DNA of 64,000 nucleotides from Polyporus tsugae (taxonomy: Eukaryota; Basidiomycota; Agaricomycetes; Polyporales; Polyporaceae): assembly GCA_024305745.1 (NCBI GenBank), contig JAHRBS010000012.1, forward strand, positions 2,671,001 through 2,735,000. The letters run 5' to 3'. The notes below the pieces were generated by a model that saw only the letters and a program-made list of their open reading frames with translations, made no database searches and had not been told where the DNA came from. Made by a program: the position numbers and the translations under genes. Positions 47,639-64,000 of this stretch are shown piece by piece (within the stretch, counting starts at the first letter, position 1; each line of letters begins with the position of its first letter).

Positions 47639-48544
47639 GTAAAGGCGGATGGTATCAAGTAGGGGCTGAAGCTACGAGTGCGGGGGATAGTATGATGCCA
47701 ATACTATACTGTGGATGTTTCAAGGGTTGAGGTTCAGTCGTCAACGTACTGCCATGTTTTGTCCCGCTCCCTAGATAGACACCGAATAGCGAACCTGCGT
47801 TATGTCTGGGACTTCAAGCGAGCGTACACACTGCGTACACACCCTTCATACACATGGTCGCATTGGCATCAGAGTATCGCGCAGATGCCAACTACATAGG
47901 TTTACTGTGGCGGCATGATACCAAGTGCACTGTACTATCACTGTGTTCAAGCTGCGATCGCAACCACAAAATGCGGAGGCAAATACTCATGGTACAGTAC
48001 AAATGCATCAACGTCTATATGAGCAATCATGAGGCTGCGATCTCGCGCGGTTCACGCTGCGTCTGGTCGAAAGTTATGAATGTGACACTGACAGTATAGG
48101 GGTGCTCAATTCTCCTGGACGCACTCGGAGGCCATTGATCAACTTGAACGTCGAACGTTCATGGACTACCGTGAGTGCCAAGCCTTCCGGGTATCATGGA
48201 AAGACACCGACTGCGCTCCTCCCACCCGTTTTCTTTCAACGCGTACGGCTCTACCGTAGCCACTTCGAGCTCTGCCAGTGAGTGCGTCCTGCGCCCTAAC
48301 ATCCAAGAGAATTGGCCACCCTTTATCTGTCGCAAACACAGTGCGCACCTGCACAATCGCGTGATTCACATGCACAAATGGCAACGCCTGCATTAACCGG
48401 GGCATTTCAAGAACATGGCAGTTAAGGACGCTATAGCTACATCTAGCCTCTACTAATAGATAGTTAGGGTATACACCGTCTAAAGGGTCGTATCTGGAAT
48501 CTCTCATGGCCACCCGCAAAAAAAAAACCTACACACTTACACGC
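47639..48544. other. Convergent intergenic region P450 / ferric reductase
   Basis: About 900 bp with no supported gene. An A-run near 48519-48527 lies just beyond the ferric reductase stop codon and, read on the minus strand, gives a T-rich 3' flank. Confidence 0.5.
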
Positions 48545-50905
48545 TCACGCGTACCCGAACGACTCGACGTGAAGGACCACGCTCGGCCCGCCCTCGAGCG
48601 AGGCGGAGAGGGGCACGCGCAGCGCCTTGCGGCACGCCCGCGCGATACCCTGCGAGCCGCACACTAAAGAAAAGTAAAAACAAAACGTTGTGAGCCAACG
48701 CGAAACACCGTAGGGCAGTCGAGTCGCGAGTGAAGAGACATACCAGTAACGGAGATGCGGCCGCTGGTCGCGTCGACCTCATCACGCAGGAGCGTGTCGA
48801 GCGCGGGGCGGGCCTCGTACACCTGCACCGCGGGGAAGCTAAGGAGGGATGGCGGGCGGCTGCGCCCGATAGCAGTGCCCTCCGACGACGAGTGGATCGA
48901 GTCGTCCTCGTTCCACGACTTGACCTCGCGGAGCGCGTTCGGGTCCGCCGCGCCTCCTCCGCTCTTGCCCGTGACGTAGATGCGGATCGAAATCTCGATG
49001 TCGGCAGGCGCGAGCTCGAGCGCGGTCGTGAGCGCCTTGCTCACCCACTCGATGTGCCCGGGCTCGCGGATGGTCCAGATCCAGACGAGCCTGCGGCACC
49101 TGCTCCTGCCGCTCTGCACGTGGCTGAGCACCCCCAAGAACGTCGACAGCGTGAACGTGACGCCGGACCCGCCGGCGACGAGCACGACGGTGTCGTCGTT
49201 GTCGAGGTTCGGCGAGAAGCCGTACGGCCCGTCGACGAGCACCTTGACCTTCTCGCCGACCTGCGCGCGCGCGGCGAGCCGCCGCGTGAAGCCCTCGCGC
49301 ACGTTGATCAGGAACACGAGCTCTTTCCAGTACGGCGCGACGTCGTCCGCCGGCCCGGCCGCGTCCACGTCTACCACGACGGGTAACTTCTTCTCCAGCC
49401 CTGCGTCCGCCGCCATGGCAGCGGTGGAGGTGGAAGGTGCGGGGGCGCCAGCGAGCTGGTAGTGGCTGTCGACGGACGCGATGGTGAACGGATGCGACTC
49501 GAGCGGGTTGCCCGAGACGGCGGGCATGGTGAGGAACGCGGTCTGGCCGGGCGCCCAGCTAAAGTGGGGCGGGCGCTGGATGTGCAGGCGGACGAAGTGC
49601 GGCGAGAGCAGCTCGACGGACGCGTCGAGCCGGTTCGCCTTTTTGCTGAAGCCGAAGTAGAGGTGGTTGTAGTAGACGACGCGGGCGAGGCGGATGAAGC
49701 GGTCGAGCGCCCAGATGAGGAGGGAGGGCCAGACGTATGTGCCATAGTGGTAGCGGTTGGCGTGGAAGTAGCCTCCGAGGAGGAAGATTCTGGGGAACAA
49801 AAGCGTGCGGTTAGCGGTGGAAGTCGCGCGATGTGTGCCTGGGGACTTACAGCACCATTAGGAAGTGCACGAAATAGAAGACCTCGTAGGCCTGGGAGCG
49901 AATTGGGCGGAGGGAGACGAGGATGAGGGCGCTGAATGCGATCAACGCGGTAAGAGCGACCCGGCCGTTCCATGTCTCCCACGTCTCTTCGTGGGCGAAC
50001 TTGATCTGCGCGTGGGATCCTGGCGTTAGCCAAAAACAGAGAACCGTGAAAACCACGAATGACTCGCCTTGGATCCTCCATGCACCCAGAGAAGAACAAA
50101 CACGACACGGGACATCATACGATGGATGTAGTTGAGCTACGTGAATGAGCACATGGTCTGTCAATGTTTACGAAATGATGTTACCTTATCGTAGCTGATG
50201 CCCGTAATATCTGCCGCAAAACCGTTAGAGTTCGGGCGCGATGAGAGCCCATGCTCGACTTACAAGCGACGACATTATTTTTCGTTCCCAAAGCAGTGAT
50301 GATCGGAGTCTGACTAACGGCGAGGATGCCAGCTCGAACACCCCAGTAGTTGATGTCCAACTTCCCTCCCTCCAGGTTGGTCGCTTAAGCATTGTCAATA
50401 CAAGCAAGCAAAGAGACGAACAGCGAAGCTACTCACTGTTGGAAAACTCCCAAGTAAACAGCGCGACGATGTAGGCGACGGTGACGAACACCTCTGCGAA
50501 GTTGAGCGTGTAGGACTGTCCGATCTCCAGCGTCCACCGGAAGGCGACGACGCGGTACGCGTTGATAACCGCCGTAGGGATATTGCGCAAAGAGAACGCC
50601 CGTCCCGTGGAGGTCGGGTCCCCGCCGGCCTCAGCGTCGGCGGTCTTCTGACCTCTCGAGGGGGTCCGTCGGGAGCACTTGGCGAGCGCCCAAGAAGCGA
50701 ACTGGAACACCGCGATGAGCGCAATGAAGCTCGCAATGAGCCACCAGAGCTGTTGCGGGTAGGCCGCGTCGCGGGCTAGGAGCACCATGCGGTCGGGACT
50801 AACGCTGCTCTTCGACGTTGCCGCGGACCCGCTGGGCCCAGCGGCTCCGGAGGGCGACGCCGGAGAAGCGGAACGGAGGACGCTAGCGTGCGCGGAGGAG
50901 CTCAT
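48545..50905 (-). CDS. Ferric-chelate reductase (FRE/NOX family)
   Basis: Seven minus-strand exons (50905-50437, 50383-50264, 50210-50185, 50136-50068, 50005-49851, 49789-48744, 48663-48545) give 667 residues. Several transmembrane segments lie between about residues 45 and 330. Two bis-histidine pairs with the family spacing are present: His210/His224 (YIHRMMSRVVFVLLWVH) and His275/His289 (FVHFLMVL through GGYFH), which hold two haems across the membrane. The C-terminal half has the FAD site HPFTIAS, the NADPH site GGSGVTFT and a terminal VCGSQGIARA. The enzyme moves electrons from NADPH outward to reduce ferric or cupric chelates for uptake. The N-terminus lacks an obvious cleaved signal. 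Only use of a GC donor (GCGAGT, 50067) keeps the frame between exons 4 and 5. A dense GATA-site cluster about 1 kb upstream suggests iron-responsive control. Confidence 0.92.
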
Positions 50906-51883
50906 CTCGAAGCTGGAGCCGGTGCGGCGGCGGGCTAGTGGCCAGGGAGGGATGTCTGAGGGCCTGCCTCGTATCTGGCGGAGGCGTATAAGTACCAGTC
51001 ACAGCAGGCAGCGGACGCCGAGTGGACGGTGCAGGGATGGGAATGGAGGACTTTGTTTGGAGAGGCTGACGCACATAGCAGTAACATAGGTCTTCTGCGA
51101 GATGCGACGGACCGCCGCGTTGGAGGGCCAACGCTCCGCATGGATTGGTCGCAAAATCTTGGATCCAGAAGCGGGACGTCAATGTGGGTACAAAGTGATC
51201 GGGCTTCGATCTCACCGGCGCGGATCTGGCTGCTTCGGAGACCGTACGGATGATTCGATGACGCCGCGGAAGTTGCGTGCTGATCAGCTGTGTGGTGAAA
51301 CTTGAAGAACTCGCAAAATCACGTATTTGCCTAGTACTTAGTCCCCGTGATTTCCACGATCATCCGGAGGAGGAACGGTGCATTGCTGTTACACAGTTGA
51401 GGTACCACCGTTGATGACACCGAGTCTGCGTACTGCCGAGGACTATCATAAAAATATATCGGTATGCAGAGAGGTTGATGGTGAATACGTACGTTGTTGG
51501 CGCTCGTTATCGAAGAAAGATAGGCCTGTCGAGGATTGGTTCTGCATCTGTCACGTGCACGTCATCGTCAGCGATGATGTGGTAGCGAATACAAATTGGG
51601 GGCCACGACATGGACAGGTACCTGGGAACACCGGACGCTCGCGCATGGAGTGTTCCGAGAAAAAGACGAACTCTGAAGTGTCTGAGCTAATATGATGTGG
51701 TCGCTAAGAGCACGCGGCGGAGTCAAGGACGGATGAGAATGCAATATCGCTCACGATTGCGCAAGAGGCGACATGTGGCCGTCCTCTGCGTGGGTGAGCG
51801 GGATCGCGGTGACGACCCATCGCATGGCTCGTGAGTCGTCGTACTTACGGGGCGAACGGCGAAATCATGGTGGCGCTGCACCG

Positions 51884-51931
51884 TTATCATACCCTGGCTA
51901 TCTTTATCTGATAAGATAAATGATAAGATAA
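51884..51931 (-). promoter_or_regulatory. GATA-factor site cluster upstream of ferric reductase
   Basis: Within under 50 bp there are several GATA cores on both strands: TTATC at 51884-51888, TATC at 51899-51902, ATCTGATAA at 51906-51914, and GATAA at 51915-51919, 51922-51926 and 51927-51931. ATCTGATAA is a perfect match to ATCWGATAA, the consensus known for fungal iron-regulatory GATA repressors of the Urbs1/SreA/Sfu1 type. The cluster lies about 1.0 kb upstream of the ferric reductase start codon with no other gene in between. Confidence 0.6.
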
Positions 51932-53921
51932 AGATGCACTAGCAGACCTTCTCGAGCCTCGGATGGAACGAGAAGGGAGGCAAGTGGGGCAAGAACGCAA
52001 ATTGGAGCTGCTTCCCCATGTGCAAAGAAGGATGGAATTCGGAGACCTCGGCTATTGTCTGGCCAGACCAGTGGTTCACAGAAATAACGATAACCCACGC
52101 CTCTAATATTTACTCACCTTCAACGTGTTCAACTCGGTCCTCGTCTGCCGTCCTCACAAATGCGGAGATGTAGAACGCCCTGTTTTGACTGATCATCTTG
52201 TGGCTGCAATCATTAAGGCGGGTAGGGCCGATGACGTGGTTTTGGTGAGTTTGAATTGAAGATCCGATTCGTTCGCCATCCCCTGTGTCAATGCAGTCAT
52301 TGATCAGGAAACAGATCCACTGGAAGTGCTCAACAAACGTACAGAAGATGGAGCACCGTGCCGTAATTCTGGGAGACTGTGATAGTCAGAAGATCAGAGC
52401 GTGAGGAAGGCAGTTGTATGCGCCTTGTGCCACGAGAAACGTCCGAGGCTGTGCTTCGTCACGCATCCCGGCCACGGCAGGCTAGAAAAGGAAAGTCCGG
52501 TATCAGACTCCGGTCACGGTCACTTATCGCGGCCAACACCGTCGCCAGCGACACTGGCAGTCACCCGCATCTCAACCGCCTCCTACCCATTCCTGACAGG
52601 CACTCAAGTACTCAAGCACGCTGCAATCGTATCCATATTGCACCCAACACCTTCGTCTGTATGGGCGGCGAAGCGGGCAGTGGTGCCACACTGGTGCCCG
52701 AAGTTCCTAACAGCGCCGTCGCGCCAAAAATACCGGGGAGGGCGCATGGCACCGGTGCAGCATGGTGCTGAATTTAAACACTACAGTAAGTACGTGCGTC
52801 GAATGTTCCTGTGTCGCCCGTATTGTATCCGACTCCAACTCGATCATCCCTCCTCAGCTTCTCCAGCGGAGTCGCGACGAACCCGTCGCCTTGTTTGGCA
52901 AGTTCAGACGAGGGCACGGCTCAGGACGACGACGGGGCTCCGCCTGGCCATGTGCCTTGTACCGCCCAAGAAGCTCCGTTTGCGACGAGTTAGACCTGAG
53001 CCGAGACGAATCCAAACAAGTGAGTAGGACTTTGTCTCATTGGAGAAAGTCGCCACGCGCAGCTGCCGTCCGTTTGGATATCCGCATCTTCGTAACGGAT
53101 AAACATGTCAGATGCGTATTCCTTATCTCTCTCACGAGTCTCAGACTACTGACGGGATTCCAACCAACCCTCGGTCCCCCTGAACATCCCATTGAATGTG
53201 AGACGCCGCGAAGCCAATCCGGCAGTCGAATGTCCTACGATCTCCATGAGCGTACGGCGCGGCTCGAGTCATTAGCCCTGTTCCGACACCCTGGTTCCTG
53301 GGCATCGACCGCGCCGGACTGTACGTATGCGAAGACAACCGCCAACGGAAGGTATCCATGCGCAGTACGCACTGGCAGGTCTGTGTCTTCCGTTCGAATT
53401 CCACTCGCGCCTCCGCTCCACATGCAACGTAAGTTCTGCAGAGATTCGTCCTGCGCTTTGCGTCAGTGGTGCTTCCCAAGGTGTCAGCGCCTTAGTCATG
53501 GTCCTTGTCATTCCGCTCTCGCCGCCTTTGCAAATCTTTGTTATGCCTCGGGTTCGAGGCCCAACTCATCGCACAACACTGGGCGTGGATTGGACAGCAT
53601 GACCGCCTCGGAGTCAATCAGATGGTATCCAACCCTAATTCCTGACGGCCGTGGACGTCGAAAGGTGTCTCCACAGCGCCATCTGGGCCGCCCGCATGGA
53701 TCTCCGCATCGTAGATATGCCGGTTCCCATTGCCTCTACACACTGAGGGGAGGACGACGCACAGCGATAACGGAGGATCCCCGACGATACTTCAAGCTAA
53801 CTTAGGCTCAAGTGCCTCGTTCCGATTCCGATAATTGTGTCGAACGTTCACACGCTTTTTGACCTGGTCTGTGAACGTTTCGAAGACAACAGAAACGAAA
53901 AAAGGAGAAGATCGCACCTGC

Positions 53922-53936
53922 GGGGGGGGGGGGGGG
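53922..53936 (+). repeat. 15-base poly-G run
   Basis: An uninterrupted run of 15 G residues lies in the gene-poor region. It is a mononucleotide microsatellite and a likely place of length polymorphism or sequencing error. Confidence 0.85.
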
Positions 53937-56934
53937 TGCGAAACCTTTCCGAATTCGTGAGAGGGAGCAAAAATCTATGCAGATTGTCGGCGCCGGGTTC
54001 CTGATGGCGGGTAGGTCGAGAGACTGGGAATCAGCGAGGACAATATGAAGTGCGAACCTCGGGTGTGATGTCTCAACGCTGCGATCGAGATCCAATATTT
54101 GCAACGCACCGCGGCTGTAACTGGCTGTAAGCCTCGCTGCGTTCAAGGCGCGACATGACTGTGCATGCCCATACCGGGAGCCAGTGCTGGTTACCAACCG
54201 CCGTTCCAGGCCCGCCCGATAAGGCAATTCTGCGTACACGCTTTTGCATAACGCGTTCAGACGGAGTACGATTGCGCAGCAGTACCTGTGGTCGCCGTTC
54301 GCCGTTTGCCGTTCGTCAGCGACGGGACATCTGCGCCAAGTTCCAACTTCATTATCATGAATTGGAAAAACCTTCTATCCAGCGGCCTCGACCAGGACGG
54401 ACGCCAACCCCGACGGAAAATACTCCTCGATGCGGAAGCGCACCCTGCGCCACCTTCGTAATTGCCGCGCTCGATGGTGAGTCGGTGCCCCTCCTCATGC
54501 TGCTGCGCGCGAGGTTGTTCGACGTCCAGACGACGGCGTTGGAGCGAGCCAAAATTTAGCCCTCCGTGCTGTGCTCTCGTGAGCCGACCTCGTGCCTCTA
54601 TTAGCCCGATCCTCGGGGACAAGAGCTCGCTAACCTCCGCGTCCTCCCAGTGGTCCAGCTCACATTGCCCTTCACGAGTCCGGTCCCTGGTTCCCAGGCG
54701 CCACCCGCCCCGCTCGAAAATCGACACGGAAACCGCCCTCGCACTGGTTACGCCAAGACCGGTACAACGAATGCGCCAGGTACGCGCGTCGCGCAGCAAG
54801 GGCGTTCCTCCGTTACACTTGTGTACGACACTGAGCAGTGGCCGATCGGTGGACACGCTCTTCGCTGCTCAGCGCTCCGCGTCTTCCGGTCAGCTTCTCG
54901 GCTCTGTTCCTCTACTGTATCGTGGGCAGATTCAAGTTGGTGGCGGCAAAACGTTAACGTTCGCGCAATCGCCGCCACTTTCTCCCCCTCAGCCCCAAAC
55001 CCAACCGGCCCGCTGCGCACGAGCGACGTTGCGCCCTGACAAGCATGGACGGGATCTTCGAAACGAGGGCCGCCGTGTCGTGAACGTGCGCCCCAGCTGA
55101 GAGCGAGGCCGTTTCCGCAGCTTGAGCTTTCGTCGCAGAACCAGAGTCCACCCTGCGGGCAAGACAAGCAGCTGACCCTGCCCGTGCACGTCCGGACGCG
55201 CGTGCAGGAGGGAATTGGCTTGCTTCTCTATGCGCGAGGCTATTTTCGTGCGCGGGCCGCTGCGGCGAGAGAGTTGGACGGGTCGGGTTTGGACGCGCGG
55301 CTGAGCCCCCACGATCGCGAGCAGGGGACGATAAGTATCGGTATGCATATGCCTGGTAGGCTGTCGTCTGTCTGTCTGTTGCGGGCTCGATGGGGGCCCC
55401 ACGCTGACGCAGCGAGTGCCGTCAACGCTCCCCCGTGTACTGTGGGGGCTTCCATGTAGTAGGCAATGTGGGTCGACGTTTCCATGTACTTCCTTACTCA
55501 GTGCCGTGGACGCTTCCCTCCTGCCGAGCGCGATCGAAGCTGCGAAGCGTCTGAGCTGTGCCTCTGACCACCACCGTCGGGTACCCGACGACTCCTTCGG
55601 TACATATGCATGTTCTGCGGGTCGCGGGCTGCCAGTAGCCGAGTTCGAGTCTGAGTCCGAGTCTCCGACCGGAGTACGATCGGCTTTGGAGTCGATCGCG
55701 AACGACGAAGTTTAAAGGGGCAACCGTACCGATGAGGTTATGCATGCACGTCGCATCCCGCCAAACAATGTGGTGGCGACCGGGAGATGGTTCGTGAGCA
55801 TGTTGAATAAGACGCGCTTTGCTGGGCTCCGAAGCTTCGTAGTAGAGAGATGTTATTGCAGGCGCTGCCCTCTCTTGAAGTTGACGAGTGTGCGCGTACA
55901 GTCACCCCGACTCACTGGTATGGGGATGTATTCGGAGTAGAAAGTTTTTATGATAGCTATCGGAAGGGCCACATGCGCGCACGTACCTTAGCACGCTCGT
56001 TCTATCGGGGAACGAGTCGCGTGGTGAATGGCTGTTATCAACCAAGGTCGTAATGCGGCTGCGATAGCTTGGCTGTCCTCTTGCAGGGCACGGTCCAGGG
56101 GAACTGGTGAATTCGGATGTGGCCAGGAGGGTTTGTGAGCGGGGGGGGTTGAAGATAAAGGTTAAAATCAAAAGCCAGCCTGTTGGTGAATATCGTTACC
56201 CCCAGTGGTAATTAGTACACCATAGTAGTAGTTGCACCCACTGACACCCACCGAAAAGGCGCGCGCGCTGCGCCCTACACGGCCACATTTGCATCCTTCC
56301 TTACAACGCAAACTGCTTTTAGGACAGCTGTGCTTCAGTGACGGCCGGCATGTTCATGTGTGGGACTGCGCTCGCTCGTGTGAGAATCTGCAGATCAATA
56401 CAATATATCCTCAGTGAGAGCGATCACCACAGCTTGGAGAGCACATACGCACCTACAGTGTCATCTGACTCCTGGGTTCCGGCTGGTGGCGGTACGGCCG
56501 ACTGGAAAGGCATGCGGCATCAGCCAAAAATGCTGCCGATTCGAGTATGTGAGCACTTACCGAGCCGGAGAGCACCTCGCGGTCCATGATGAACACGATG
56601 GTAACCAATCTATCTCCAGGCTGCATAAGCTAAAGTGAGCTACGATGGTAAGCAACTGGGAGAGCAGGATACATAGTCCCCGCAATATTCTCGGTCTTAC
56701 GTCCGCATCATCCAGCGCTTACGTTACCTAATCCAGCATACGTTCTCCCCCGAGAACATCGGATTCGGAGGTTGGACGTCGGTCACACAACTTGTGAAAT
56801 ATACACAAGAATGTAGTTCTAGATGAACTGTCAGTACAAATTCGTAGCTTCTTATATCCCACAGTTTCTATTCGCACAAGCCTTCACAAGAAACGGGAAA
56901 GATATCACCTGCACCTTCGACTGATACTACACGA

Positions 56935-62553
<5,619 letters not shown>

Positions 62554-63214
62554 TTTGGTTGTGGGGGAAGATTGGATTCCCGTCGGGCCCTATTGGCGGG
62601 GTATTTCTGTGGTTCGAGGGGTGAGCATTCGACCGACTGAGATCGGACCATACGTACTATTGACGCAGATGCGCGAGCGCTGCCTCCTGCGCGGAATGGG
62701 GAGAAGACGGCGGTGCGCCCGTCAGGCTGCCAGCTTCCCGAAGGCTTTTATTCTGCCTTGCGCCTGCCCGGACTGATGTCAGCTCTCAGATGGTGATTTT
62801 TGGAAGCACGACACACAGAATCTGGGTACGAGCGGGTGCCTGCGACGAGAAGTGCGGAACAAGTGCAGAATCCAGTGGCAGAAGGTCAAGGATGACCAGG
62901 GGATGACTCCAGTCCGAACAGATCGGAAAGCAATTGCAAGGTCGGTAAGTCCCGGATTCAATGTAGGGGGCATTACCCTGATATGCACCCCGTGACTGTA
63001 CGTCCGGAGAGCCAGGTTAAGGAGATAAGGTCTACAGTATCTCTTCTTATCTCCGACCGGAAGTTTGGCGGAAAGTATCAGGCTGAAGCGCGCATACAAG
63101 CAGCCCGGTACAGCCCGACAGCGAGCAAAACCCTTCCCTCATCGCCCTGACTCGGCTCCAACTGAACGCACTTTCTTCATCCTCATCGACCCCCAAGGGC
63201 CCAGCAAAACGGCC
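62554..63214. promoter_or_regulatory. Shared divergent promoter region AROM / NADH dehydrogenase
   Basis: These 661 bp separate the AROM ATG (minus, 62553) and the NADH dehydrogenase ATG (plus, 63215), so both promoters must lie here. No open frame in it shows a family motif. I could not find a clear TATA box or a perfect Gcn4/Cpc1-type TGACTCA site; the nearest variants are GATGACTCC near 62901 and TGACTCG near 63149. Confidence 0.5.
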
Positions 63215-64000
63215 ATGCAAGCTGCTCGAGGTATGTCGCGGCCGAGTGTGCCTCGAAGTTCCCGCGGACGTTGATACCACGACAGCCCGTGTTCTCGGCC
63301 GAAGCCTGGCTTCGCCTCGGCCGTCTGCACTCCCGCGTTTCCAACCGCCTAGGCTGAGGCTGCAGTCCACGGCAGCAGGGGCAGAGGCCGGGGCATCCGC
63401 GGTGAGTGGGTCCCACTTATATGTTTTTCCTCGACCCCGCATCCTCGATCAACATCTCGAGACTCCATATGGCATCTCCTTCGTTACCCGTACCCGCTGT
63501 GTTCTCACATCCACGCGCTTCGTCTTCTTCCTGCACAATTCTAGCCCCCACCCTCGCAGCCTCCGCACAAGGTCCCGTTCTGGAGGCGTTTCCTCCAGAC
63601 GACTGGCAGCATTACCCTCGTAACTGCCGCCAGTGGCGTCGCATTCTACTACTTCGCTCAGAAGGACAAGACGCCCGGAACCCAGCTCCCCCACGACCCC
63701 TCCAAGAAAACTCTCGTCATTTGCGGCAGTGGTTGGGGTGCCACAAGCCTGCTCAAATCGATAGACACCAATGACTACAATGTGGTGAGTACTGTCACTT
63801 ACTGGAGCACTGTGTGGTTTTGAAAACATAACCCTTGTCGTTCTGTAGATTGTGATCAGCCCCAAGAACTACTTCCTCTTCACTCCACTGCTGCCCAGTG
63901 TCGCAGTAGGCACACTGGCGCCTCGTTCCATCCTCCAGCGTGAGCACCAGACACATTGTTTGATTGGCGCTGATTGACATGCTTGACAGCGACCCGGTAT
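63215..64000 (+). CDS. Type II NADH:ubiquinone dehydrogenase, 5' part (cut by window end)
   Basis: The first five exons are visible: 63215-63230, 63286-63401, 63560-63784, 63849-63939 and 63990 to the window end. They read [20 protein letters not shown] followed by a basic, Ser/Ala-rich stretch that looks like a mitochondrial presequence. Then come a membrane-anchor-like segment ([15 protein letters not shown]) and the first Rossmann fold with the dinucleotide motif [12 protein letters not shown] and the conserved [17 protein letters not shown]. This is the single-subunit, rotenone-insensitive alternative NADH dehydrogenase (Ndi1/Nde1 family), which passes electrons from NADH to ubiquinone at the inner mitochondrial membrane without pumping protons. 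The start was chosen because the spliced presequence runs in frame into the conserved domain. Whether it faces the matrix (internal) or the intermembrane space (external) cannot be decided from this part. Confidence 0.88.

Larger units (their letters stand above)
50906..56934. other. Gene-poor region of about 6 kb
   Basis: Between the ferric reductase start and the AROM stop codon no gene could be supported on either strand. The longest frames (for example 52762-53805 plus and 54257-54856 minus) lack family motifs, signal sequences and a coherent splice pattern. Features seen are a GATA cluster near 51900, a 15-base G run at 53922-53936, and GC-rich low-complexity coding-like stretches between 54200 and 55300. 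It could hold decayed genes, long non-coding RNA or an old insertion. Confidence 0.5.

Noticed and set aside
52762..53805. 347-codon plus-strand frame in the gene-poor region
   Set aside because: I looked for a Zn2Cys6 or hydrolase motif because of its Cys and Arg content; cysteine spacing is irregular and nothing else is recognisable.
54257..54856. 199-codon minus-strand frame in the gene-poor region
   Set aside because: GC-rich sequence gives overlapping long frames on both strands here; no motif favours this one.
62880..63160. Possible Gcn4/Cpc1 sites (TGACTCA-like) in the AROM promoter
   Set aside because: Only imperfect variants (GATGACTCC, TGACTCG) occur; not enough to call a regulatory site.

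Overview
The window is a piece of a fungal nuclear genome, most likely a basidiomycete of the Agaricomycetes (polypore-like). The genes are split by many short introns of about 45-75 bp, often with tiny exons. The gene set includes a fused AROM polypeptide, a metacaspase, a P4-ATPase, a ferric reductase, a Zn2Cys6 factor, a P450 and several F-box genes, and one tRNA gene has an anticodon-loop intron. Exon models were built by hand from GT-AG or GC-AG sites and reading-frame continuity. For every complete model the exon lengths sum to a whole number of codons.

Layout, left to right: UTP16-like ribosome biogenesis factor (+, 330-1463); secreted SMP-30/lactonase-like beta-propeller (-, 1550-3223); F-box protein (+, 4169-5990); Dnf1-type phospholipid flippase (+, 7700-14301); metacaspase (+, 15374-17945); an unrecognised multi-exon protein with an unresolved 5' end (-, 18721-20021); a stray fragment of an rna14/CstF-77 gene (20649-20924); a second lactonase-like copy that lost its signal peptide (+, 22629-24265); F-box gene A (+, 24782-26752); mitochondrial dicarboxylate carrier (+, 28560-30062); Zn2Cys6 transcription factor (+, 31427-35879); F-box gene B (+, 36936-38925), flanked by two inverted remnants of an A1 aspartic peptidase gene; tRNA-Asn (40770-40868); F-box gene C (-, 41087-42958); cytochrome P450 (+, 45187-47638); ferric reductase (-, 48545-50905); a gene-poor stretch of about 6 kb; the pentafunctional AROM gene (-, 56935-62553); and, divergently, the 5' part of a type II NADH dehydrogenase (+, from 63215, cut by the window end).

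The window mixes conserved housekeeping genes (AROM, flippase, carrier, UTP16, NADH dehydrogenase, tRNA) with accessory duplicated material: twin lactonases, three related F-box genes, peptidase pseudogene arms and an rna14 fragment. I see no polycistronic logic or gene cluster with a shared pathway. AROM and the NADH dehydrogenase share a 661-bp divergent promoter region. The ferric reductase has a dense GATA-site cluster about 1 kb upstream, including a perfect ATCWGATAA iron-regulator-type site. Oddities are three very long introns in genes that otherwise have tiny ones, and five GC-AG introns, one of them kept at the same place in both lactonase copies. I did not find a clearly new multi-gene system; the best leads are the F-box/peptidase inverted structure and the unrecognised protein near 19 kb.
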